A stretch of DNA of 64,000 nt, from assembly GCF_024586455.1 (NCBI RefSeq), contig NC_065922.1:31430089-31494088 (forward strand), in the 5' to 3' direction. Of the stretch, positions 56,210 through 64,000 are shown one piece after another (position 1 is the stretch's first letter; the number at the start of each line of letters is the position of its first letter). The DNA is from Bactrocera neohumeralis. Its lineage: Eukaryota > Arthropoda > Insecta > Diptera > Tephritidae. The notes beneath the pieces are model-generated. The model was given only the letters and a program-made list of their open reading frames with translations. It was not told the DNA's origin and searched no databases. Both the position numbers and the translations under genes were made by a program.

Positions 56210-58365
56210 AAAAATAACAAATTTATTTTTTCTATCGTTATCTGCCAATATTTCTAAGAAGCTCTTGTTAAAATTTTAAGTCGATAAGTCCAGCTGCTGC
56301 GGAGAAATTTCCTTACCAAGACGGGAAAACTCCTTTCAAGAAAATGTTTTGAAAGACGATCAAAGGTTAAAAAATTTTTATAAATGCGGAGAATATTTTC
56401 AAATATACCAACATTCGATTTATTGGAAAGAAAATCGACCATTTCGTAACTCACAATTGGATTACCGGCACTTAACGTTCATGGCATATGCCTTTTCAGG
56501 GTACCGCTTAATTATTTAAATACGCAATTTTTATGATTTTTTGTTTAAATAAAAATTTATTTCCGATTAATAAGTAAAATAAATAAAAAAGCGATAAAGT
56601 GAAACTAAAAGTGTATAGTTAAGTGTCAGTGTGGCAGTTGTGGCAGCAACAATTTAACGCGCAAAACCGTGCTGACGTGATGCAGACGCGTGCGTCTTTA
56701 ACCTATTGAGATATGACAGCAAGCAAATTTTATGCATTCTCAGAGCAGCTGCCGCCTATCAGCGTTGAAGTGGCAGGATGGCATCACGCCTGTGGCAAAC
56801 GCGCGCCAATAACAAATAGTTTTGCGACGCCAGCATGCGCGCAGGCGTAGCGCTTATGTAGAAATTCAAGACACGTACGCGGCGTATCGGCGCATGCGTG
56901 CCAACAATATGCTGGTACTTACATATGTATATAAATATATGTATATGTATGTATATAGAAAGAACGGTTGCTAGACGGTGACAAGCGAGCACTTGCATTT
57001 GCTGGGTACATGCATGTATGTATGTATAGATATATATGGGCATATGCACTTTTCCAATTCTAATAATCTTGCTAGCCATACTCTGGATGCGGTTGGCATT
57101 TACGAGTGCACACATATTTGTTTGTGTCATAAAATGAAAAATGGAAACATTTTTACTACACTCCAGCTTGCCACGCGCAAATCAACCGCAAAACGCTTGC
57201 GAATGCGCCAAATTTAGTTTTCATTTCCTCGGAAATTAAGTTGACAACTCCCTTAGGTGGAATTAAGGTGCCATTAGAAATGATTTGCTCGCACACCTGG
57301 CAAGTATTTTCTATGTGCTTGCTTTTGTTTTTGTATTTTTGTGCTGTGGAATATGGGTAAACAGCAACGTTGAACCGCAAACTGTGCCACACAGCTGTGG
57401 CCAGCGTGATCAGTGTCAATATCAGCGCACGGCATCAGCGTCAACCTCAAACTTCTCGCCTTCAACTTCACCTCTAACGACAGACATACATATGTATATA
57501 CACATGTACATGTCGACATAAGTATCTGGCCAATTCGCTGCGGCACTTCATTTGTGCCTCACTGACCACACGCCGCATTTTAGCATGTTTTGGTTTAATG
57601 GACATGCCCACAGGCGCACCTATGCCACATACATATATGTATGTGTGTATTTGCGCTCATAAAATAGCAAAATCGAACTGTTTGCATACTGTGCGCCTGC
57701 GCAGCGCACGCCAAAGGGTGTCCACATGCCAACAATTGTCTATTTGTCCCGTGTGTCCCGCCATTCATTCAATTGCAAATTAATGCTAAATTCTATAGTA
57801 AATAAAAATCGAATTGCCTTTTCATTGCCAAAGTATAACTAGTCAATTGCAAGGTAATGAGTTCTTTTTGAAACTAAAATTTTCATTGTTGAAATTGCAT
57901 TGTTTCGGTTCTTTATTTATATAGAAGAATGTAAACAATATCTACTTCCGCTACGGGAAGTCTCAGGTGGGCACTCAATTAAGGTGATTCTTTCAGTCAA
58001 AAACAAATATAGAATTTGTTAAAATGACTGAAGGAAAATGTAGACAAAGACGTCTTTGAATATAAATATGTTGGCTCTTAAATTATTTCTCCGTTGAAAA
58101 ATAATATTTTTAAATCCTTACCCAAAATTATAAGAAAAATAATCGACGACTTTATTACAATAATGTCCTTACTTCTTATTTCCATATTTCCACAAACATA
58201 GTTAATTTCCATAAATGGAAAACATATTTAACACTAATTGCTCAGCTGTTCACGATTGCATTTTCGAGTAACTCGAACATTTACGACTGATAAAATAAAC
58301 TAAACTCGTAAGAAGACCGCTAGAAAGACTTTGATTGGGTTAAATCCCACACACTCGTTGAACCT
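56210..58365. promoter_or_regulatory. Non-coding stretch with GC-richer island (56,640-57,790)
   Basis: Block with CGTGCTGACGTGATGCAGACG (56,670-56,690), ACGCGGCGTATCGGCGCATG near 56,877 and CTGTGCGCCTGCGCAGCGC near 57,690, mixed with (ATGT) tracts (56,925-56,955, 57,010-57,040). Open frames occur on both strands over the same bases and are low in complexity or unrecognised. No promoter was assigned. Confidence 0.3.
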
Positions 58366-58369
58366 TTCT

Positions 58370-58635
58370 TACCCATACACACCTGTATAGTAAAGGTTGA
58401 TCCTTTTCGCGGTTCCCTACTTTTTTAAAGAAACTACAAATTTAATGGGAAATGTTTATTATCGAAGCGGGATTGTCCGCATAAACTTTCTCCACACGAA
58501 AACGGTCGAACGGTATGATATCACACGATTTTTCTGGACAATCGCCCGGTCCAAAATGTGAAATTATCTGCTCAATTAAGTGTTCTCTCAATAAGTCCAT
58601 TGATATAATAGTGGCTCTTTTTTTGTCATTCACAA
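58370..58635 (-). pseudogene. Internally deleted IS630-like transposase fragment T5
   Basis: On the minus strand from 58,600 down: MDLLREHLIEQIISHFGPGD then CPEKSCDIIPFDRF, and after a short gap EKVYADNPASI (about 58,495-58,460), directly followed by CCCATTAAATTTG and AAAAGTAGGGAACCGCG. Copy T1 on the plus strand has the same blocks and the same 3' flank, but here the part that should encode the RRSRGxH end is missing. So this copy arose by an internal deletion. Confidence 0.8.
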
Positions 58636-58639
58636 TGCG

Positions 58640-58895
58640 AAGAGAAGATATAGAGACGATGATAGATCTTCAAGGCATACGATTTCCGATCTTATTCATC
58701 ACACTCATTATACTGAATATTTGGTTAATATTGTTATATTAATGTATTCTTTAATTTTTAACATTATATGATGCATCTGATGTGTGGTTCACAAATACTT
58801 TACAAAGGATTAAAGAAGTTAGGTTATACCTTCATATTTGGTGGACAATGTTACTACTCTTTTTCAGCTCATCTATAGTTGTTAAATGATTTCCA
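58640..58895. other. Short spacer
   Basis: No gene recognised. The frame 58,515-58,742 is antisense to T5 for much of its length. Confidence 0.5.
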
Positions 58896-59072
58896 GGTAT
58901 TCATTTATTTATTTATTTACAACAGTTTACACAGCAATAAATTACAGCATAAACTTTAAAATGACACTAGATGCAAGGCTTTCAGTCATCGTTTTAATAC
59001 TAAGTTTTGTTGCTTAAGTTCGTAGTACTAGTAAATAATTATGATATTTTAACTATGATATCTTAAACTACG

Positions 59073-60182
59073 CTAAATTAGGTTAAGGATGTTATTATCT
59101 TTAAGGAAATTGTAAATAAACATAATGTTGTCATGACTGGGCGTAGATAGTGCCTCCATTGTGGAGTTGTTACCAGAGCACTCAGTCTGCCTTGTGTTCG
59201 GACATTGCGAAATTAGGTGCTTAACTGTATTTGGGCCATTGCATAGCAGGCAGCAAGATGGTTCGCTCCTTGTTAGAAGATGAGAGTGGCTAAATATAGT
59301 GAGGCCAAGCCATAGGCGTATATACGGCTTCAGAATGTTGCTTGCCGTGTTTGCAGGGTAAGTTGGAGTGATTCTCCTTGGGTTTATTCCAATGTAGTGA
59401 TGGTTTTGCGATACCCAATCCGAGAATTCCACATTTTTTCTTCTTATCTTAATATGCCTGCACAAATCGCCCTTGCTTAAAGAGTCGAGCATTAGGGTAG
59501 GGGATCTGCAAACTTCTTTTGCGACAGTATCAGCTCGTTCGTTTCCTGAGATTCCCACATGGCCTGGGATCCACATAAGCTTGATTTTATTTCCAGCCGC
59601 AATGAGGGAGTTTCTGATTGATGAAATTATCTTGTGGGAATTTGCAGGTGATTGAATTGCCGCAATGCATGATTTACTGTCACTGCAAATCAAATATTTT
59701 CCTCTATTTTTTTTAGCATGCTCAACAGCAAGTTCAATAGCTAAGGCTTCGGCGGTGAATATTGTACACATCGGATCAAGGAGCCATTGGCATATTACNT
59801 NTCCATCTTTATCGACAACGGCCAACGAGGTGTGGTCTGATGTTTTAGATCCATCCGTAAAGATAAAACGCCAATTCGATGTACTATATTGATGGCGAAT
59901 GTATGCAAACTTTGCTTGGTAGACTGCGTTGGGTGTACTTTGTTTAGGCAAGTTTAGTAAGGCATTCTCAAAAGATACTGAACTAATGGACCAAGGAGGA
60001 AATATCTCAGAGCTCTTTTTGCTTCCGTAAAAAGATGTGAAATTGTCCCTGACGTATTCAAGAGATCTGGATATTGTCGATGGTATTCTTAGTGGTTTTT
60101 TATGTGAATTTGTTCTCGTGAAGGTATTTGCTAATGTCATGTTTGTTCCGTCAAGTTTTTCGCAAAATGCGATATGTTGCAT
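59073..60182 (-). pseudogene. LINE RNase H and C-terminal zinc-motif segment
   Basis: 369-residue open frame continuing the RT polypeptide after a frameshift. RNase H motifs: FTDGSK with D110, AEALAIELA with E145, CSDSKSC with D168 and GHVGISGNERAD with D218, all four catalytic residues intact. Near residues 310-327 CCLLCNGPNTVKHLISQC forms a C-x2-C-x7-H-x4-C motif, typical of the C-terminus of I-like ORF2. One residue (128) is unresolved because of N bases. The frame is unusually long for a window of decayed elements, so this insertion is comparatively young. Confidence 0.9.
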
Positions 60183-60931
60183 CGGCCACTAAGGCTCCGA
60201 CGGATTGCTGCATCATAAGGCACAGAGACTTTACGCATTTGGGATGTTGCGCAGTGTCCGTAGATAGGTAAGGCGTAGTCGATTTTGGATAGCATTAGTG
60301 CTCTGACAACATTGATGAGAATGGCAGGGTGTATATAGCTATGTTTACAAGTGAGATACTTAATAATATTTAGTCTATGTACAAGAGAATTTCTTATATA
60401 GTTGCAGTGATCTTTAAAAAGATACTTAGAGTCTATGATTAATCCTAAAATCATCAACTTTTCTTTTAGCATAATGTTGCAGTTATCAACATTTAATGAA
60501 ATGTTGCATGGTGCCTTTTTGCGACAAATATGAAGAAGATTTGTTTTTTCTAAAGAAATGTGGGCGCCTGAAATTGAGGACCAAGATGAAATATTGGAGA
60601 GAATGTCAATCAAGGTGTTTTGGACAGCAGCCGTGTCATTTTCCTTTGTATATATCAGTACGTCATCTGCGTACATTTGATGGTCAATGTTTTTATAATT
60701 AGAAAGAAGTTGACTTAGCTCATCAAAGGCGATAATAAAGAGTAAAGACGAAAGAGGTGAGCCCTGTGGCGTACCATTTGAGAGCTTGTGGGTTATTGAG
60801 TGGTGTCCGTTAATAGTTACTGAAAGTCTTCTATTTGTCAGGAAAGATTTTATAAGATATTCAAGGTTGATAAACATTTCAGATTTGAAATTAATCCGGT
60901 GGGATATACACATTGACATATGCGAGTACAT
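60137..60931 (-). pseudogene. LINE reverse-transcriptase segment (I-like)
   Basis: 264-residue open frame. Residues 53-62 read GTPQGSPLSS (motif B; start of the dNTP-binding region) and residues 87-92 YADDVL (catalytic Asp pair of motif C). Residues 64-71 FIIAFDEL and later LEKTNLL (motif D/E area) are in register. The upstream fingers and motif A with its catalytic Asp lie beyond the truncation, so the enzyme cannot function. The frame ends 46 bases inside the next one; a one-base indel separates them. The first Met is arbitrary. Confidence 0.85.
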
Positions 60932-60954
60932 GTATATTTTTCTGAACCTTACAA

Positions 60955-61126
60955 CTTAATTTCTTCCGATTTTAACTTCTTACGACCGTGAAGGGCACAG
61001 TACGTTTAGACTTATCCAATTTGCACCGACTCCGAGGCAAGCTATATTACACGTTTTATCGACCTATAAGGTCTATTTACAAGATCTCTATATTCTATTT
61101 TTTGGTTTCATAAAGGACTGTATATA
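60955..61126. repeat. Repeat D, copy D1 (interrupted by mariner M9)
   Basis: Landmarks TTAATTTCTTC(C/T)GATT, ACTCCGAGGCAA, TATTCTATTTT(T/C)TGGTTTCA and TAAAGGACTGTATATA are shared in order with D2 (62,716-62,905). D1 stops exactly at the TA where mariner M9 begins and appears to resume after it as TAGTATATAAG, matching TAGTGGTCTAAG in D2. Confidence 0.8.
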
Positions 61127-61649
61127 CTGTGATTGAAAAGTGAATTTTGTCCAATTCATCTCCCTTAAAGTAATCCCCTCCCGCTGCAATACACTTAGGC
61201 CAACGTATTTTCCAGTCATCATAGCACTTGGAAAAATCCTCCGTCGTGATGGCCATCAGAGCCTTCTTCGATTCAGCTTTTATATCCTCAATTGAGTCAC
61301 AACGGTGTCCTCAGAGTGGTCATGTGAATTTGCTGAATGGCCAGACGTTATACAAAGGTAAATCAGGCGAATGCGGTGGTTGTAGCATGATATTACTTAG
61401 TTGAAAATGTGGCGAAATGATTACGAATAATCAATACAGTTTGAGATGGTGCATTATCGCACTTCTTTGTTCAATAAATTCAGATATAGTAAAAATCGAA
61501 GAATTCACTTTTAGAGCTTCACAAAACGATGCGTATCTCAATTGAGCATAGATGTCACTAACAGTACCACCAACTTGCAGAAAAAAATTTACCGATTCGA
61601 AAAACACGCGAAATATAAATTAAAAATTCGTCTTTCAGTTTGATCACAG
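61127..61649 (-). mobile_element. Mariner M9, internally deleted, both ends present
   Basis: Left end CTGTGATTGAAAAGTGAATT; right end on the minus strand CTGTGATCAAACTGAAAG, then ACGAATTT. TA borders both (61,125-61,126 and 61,650-61,651). On the minus strand the interior has EFIEQRSA, the start of the DNA-binding domain, joined almost at once to DNAPSQTVLIIRNHF (catalytic Asp block), then RGHRCDSIEDIKA and KALMAITTEDFSKCYDDWK (61,270-61,210) and CIAAGGDYFKGDELDKI. So about two thirds of the gene, including the first catalytic Asp, is deleted. 523 bp against about 1.3 kb when intact. Confidence 0.9.
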
Positions 61650-61724
61650 TAGTATATAAGTTAAGAGTATAAGCAATAGTGCCTTTTATGCTTAGAAATT
61701 ATTTGCAAATGCTAGTTTTTTTAA

Positions 61725-62530
61725 AGGTATAACTTGGTTTTTAAATGTCAGTCTAAGGTCCAGTATCAGTCCCAAGTATCTAACAGCCTTTTCCCAGTTG
61801 ATGTTTATAGAGTTAAGCGAAATATGGCTTGTTGGGAGGAAGATGCTTTAACGCTTCCTCGTGAAGAAAATTGCTTGAGTTTTGTCAGTATTAACCAGTA
61901 TTTTCCATTTGTTAAAGAAAAAGACAAGGGTATTAAAGTCCTCTTGGAGTGAGTTTGTGATATTAGCTGCAATGAAACCTGAGCAGAGTATTGCGGTGTT
62001 GTCCGCGAAAAAAGAAGCTGTGCTCTTACTTAGCGCCGGGAAATCGGAAGTAAAAATGTTATAAAACAATGGAGGTAGGCACAATCCGCATTCATGTAAA
62101 TTTTGCGAGACTGTGCTTCGACCAGGTGGACTGGGAATGTTGGTCAAAAAACTCTTTATAATTTTTTTATAAACTAGGGGAAATTTCAAAATTCATTATT
62201 TTAGTGTTATGATTTTTTTTAATTCTAAGCAATGGGTGCAAGGCATTATGCTCACGACGGAAGCCAAATCGTACTGGCGGGAATACTTCATTGTCTTCCA
62301 TGAAAGTCGACAGTCTTTCGTTTACAATTTTTTCAAAGATTTTACTAACTGACGACAAAAAAGTTATTGAGTGATAGGACGCTGGGTATTCTGCAGGTTT
62401 GTTGTTATTTAGACCTTTTGTGTGACAAGACGTAAGTCTAAGTGTCATCCAACCTGAGACACAGGAAAAATGCTGCTTACGGTGTTCGAACCAACGGGAG
62501 AGGGGTGTCAGTTGAGTTGGTATCATAGAG
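61725..62530 (-). pseudogene. Jockey-clade LINE reverse-transcriptase fragment L4
   Basis: On the minus strand 62,390-62,230 reads ITFLSSVSKIFEKIVNERLS and FPPVRFGFRREHNALHPLL, the fingers region. From 62,189 comes KFPLVYKKIIKSFLTN, then a damaged PQGS region, LFYNIFTSDFPALSKSTASF (62,068-62,010) and FADNTAILCSG. The catalytic FADD/YADD motif is FADN, one Asp lost. KILVNTDKTQAIFFTRKR follows, then WEKAVRYLGLILDL near 61,795. Motif A with its Asp seems deleted between the two open frames. No endonuclease seen. This is a second LINE, different from the I-like one at 59-61 kb. Confidence 0.88.
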
Positions 62531-62629
62531 CTTCCAAAGAGGAGGTTGAGGTCATGTAAGGACTAGTTGAATGCAGAATATATATTTTAGATTTCGTGGT
62601 AGATTATGGATCATTGTTTTTAACCATAA

Positions 62630-62715
62630 AAAATTCGATTAATATGTTTTGTTTCTTATATAAGAAAAAGATGTTGAAAAGGGCTGTTTTTTACCCGAGG
62701 AAACACATGTAACCC
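62630..62715 (-). repeat. Family C tip, copy C2
   Basis: On the minus strand GGGGTTACATGTGTTTCCTC then GGGTAAAAAACAGCCC and TTCAACATC, matching the left end of the family C element at 55,571. Bordered by TTAA at 62,716-62,719. The other end was not found, so it is a partial copy that adjoins repeat D2. Confidence 0.7.
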
Positions 62716-62905
62716 CTTAATTTCTTCTGATTATAACATTTCAAAGCCCTGAAGGTCGCAGGACATTTAGCGTTACCCAGGTTTCACTAACTCCGAGGCA
62801 ACCTACTCTACAACTTATGGAGGTGCTTTGTTGACTTATATATGGTCTGAACTCCTGTACTCTTTATTCTATTTTCTGGTTTCATAAAGGACTGTATATA
62901 GTGGT
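62716..62905. repeat. Repeat D, copy D2
   Basis: Second copy of the repeat at 60,955, uninterrupted through GGACTGTATATAGTGGTCTA. It begins at the TTAA next to family C tip C2. The two copies lie on the same strand about 1.76 kb apart, on either side of the Jockey fragment. No coding potential. Confidence 0.8.
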
Positions 62906-62909
62906 CTAA

Positions 62910-64000
62910 GGGTGATCCCTATCTTGAGAAACCTTATATCTCAATACGAGATTTCCTTCGAATAATTTCAAATGTTTGTGTTGAAAAGTGTGCATGTTTG
63001 CACATGTATAGGTTTGTATGTATATATATGTACATATATACATATGTACCTTAAAAATAGTACCGTTTTGCCAAAATATTCACCATATATGGTGTAGATG
63101 TTCATTTATTTGTCATTTGTGGCATTGTCCGCTGTAAGAACGTTACCTGTGAGGTCCTGGCATTGTACTCTATGACAATGTTTTGACCACAGCGCAACCA
63201 AAATATACAACAAATCGAACAAAAGATTAAGAACGATAAAACCAAAACACCAATGCAGTGAACTCATTATTGTATGGGTATATGTGTGTGTAAGTGCAAG
63301 GATATGCCACAGGATGGCAATACGTTTGCCATTTGCCAGTTGGGCCGAAATGCACAACTGTTTCGTAGTTTTGATTTTCGTTGTTGTAGACGTCATGTTG
63401 ACAATTTTTTACTAATAGCACGCGCAGCAGCAGCAACAACAACAACACGTGTATTTTAATATTGCGGGTGGCTATATGAGATTGGCAGCCTCATAAATAG
63501 AGTTACGAAAAACTGTTTCGTTGGTGGTCTGCAATTGCATTGTCAGCGGCAATCGCTGCGTGTGTTGCGTATATGTGTGTGTAATGTTGGCAAAACAATG
63601 CCTCATTATTGTTAAGACTCATTTAATGGTATTTTTCAGTTTTGCAGTGCTTTTGTTTTTGTTGTTGTCGTTTTTTTTTTTTGAAATTTCAATTTTGTTA
63701 GCAACTAAGATAGTTAGAAGCATTCAATCGCAACCTTGGTGACATCTTATTCGACGGAAAATGCCTTAGAAATCAGCCAAAACTGCTGGCGAAGAATTCT
63801 TACGAATTGAGGCATCACAAATTGGCCGATTCCACGCTGTGCTTCATTGCCACGTAACGAATTGCGTTGATGTCTCTGTCAATCGACAATAGGCGTGAGT
63901 TCTTTTGCAAAGCTAGAGACACAATGCGAACTAAAAATATTCACTATTTAATTTCTTTGTTGTTTTTTGATTTTGATCGAAGCAATTTGTAGGCGTTTGT
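62910..64000. other. Non-coding flank with CAG/CAA repeat
   Basis: (ATGT/ACAT) tract near 63,010-63,050 and a (GCA)n(ACA)n run at 63,421-63,446. Open frames on both strands over 63,106-63,742 are incompatible with each other and unrecognised. The right third is GC-richer and could belong to another regulatory block continuing past the window. Confidence 0.4.

Larger units (their letters stand above)
58898..60940 (-). mobile_element. 5'-truncated I-like LINE retrotransposon
   Basis: About 2.0 kb on the minus strand: the 3' half of ORF2 and a 3' end with TAAATAAATAAATAAATG (58,918-58,901 on the minus strand), similar to the TAA-type tail of I elements. It contains the reverse-transcriptase part (60,137-60,931) and the RNase H part (59,073-60,182), one frame apart. 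Everything 5' of motif B of the RT is missing or cut near 60,940. RNase H after RT points to the I clade or a relative such as Loa. Two unresolved bases (59,799 and 59,801) lie in the RNase H part. Confidence 0.85.

Noticed and set aside
57285..57521. Plus-strand 78-residue open frame in the GC-rich island
   Set aside because: Two antisense frames cover the same bases and the sequence ends in ATGT microsatellite; no family resemblance.
59473..59892. Plus-strand open frames within the LINE
   Set aside because: Antisense to the RNase H frame that has all catalytic motifs; one also crosses the N bases.
1..64000. tRNA, rRNA or snRNA genes
   Set aside because: No cloverleaf with a GGTTC-type B box or other known RNA signature was found by eye; a covariance-model scan could still find one.
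1..64000. LTR retrotransposon or endogenous retrovirus
   Set aside because: No protease, integrase or LTR pair was recognised; all reverse-transcriptase pieces are of the non-LTR type.

Overview
The window looks like a gene-poor, AT-rich stretch of a dipteran nuclear genome. A tephritid fruit fly (Bactrocera, Zeugodacus, Ceratitis or a relative) is most likely, judged from remembered resemblance of two dispersed repeat families (A and B below) to tephritid repeats; this was not tested by any search. There is no bacterial, organellar or viral layout, no rRNA or tRNA that I could recognise, and no complete host protein-coding gene. Almost all long open frames are chance, antisense shadows or decayed transposase and reverse-transcriptase remains.

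Bases 1-28,800 mix non-coding sequence with old transposons: six or seven mariner copies (one retaining both terminal repeats and TA target duplications), a Tc1/IS630-type transposase tail, a LINE reverse-transcriptase scrap, a hAT C-terminus, a 4 x 120-bp tandem array, several family A copies (tandem ~154-bp monomers behind a CTTCGG/CCGAAG hairpin), two family B copies (GTTCGG/CCGAAC hairpin, subterminal inverted repeats, GGAC/AGAC microsatellite), and a 243-bp TTAA-flanked MITE.

Bases 28,900-38,550 are a very AT-rich zone of ancient segmental tandem duplications. Units at 28.9-31.4 kb read on the minus strand and related units at 33.7-37.0 kb read on the plus strand. A decayed Tigger/pogo element lies between them. 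In the plus-strand array a GC-rich block repeatedly ends in a potential splice donor, which raises the possibility of duplicated non-coding first exons.

Bases 39,400-56,200 carry a TA-flanked composite MITE, two Tc1-like transposase remains, a piggyBac-like remnant, Jockey-type LINE debris, a mori-type mariner, further family A copies and a ~630-bp inverted-repeat element. Within them lies a 78-bp segment (52,408-52,485) with good splice signals and a 25-codon open frame, the best candidate for a host coding exon.

Bases 58,370-62,905 are a nest of insertions. A 5'-truncated I-like LINE with reverse transcriptase and RNase H lies beside a repeat (D) that was split by an internally deleted mariner with both ends intact. 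A separate Jockey RT fragment, a family C tip and a second copy of repeat D follow.

Between the insertions are GC-richer islands (about 8.6-9.3, 14.1-15.4, 24.1-24.6, 27.8-28.4, 40.1-40.9, 47.6-48.1, 56.6-57.8 and 63.1-64.0 kb) with GATCGATC, GATA, CCAAT or DRE-like words. I read these as possible regulatory DNA of a large intron or gene desert. That is an inference from composition only.
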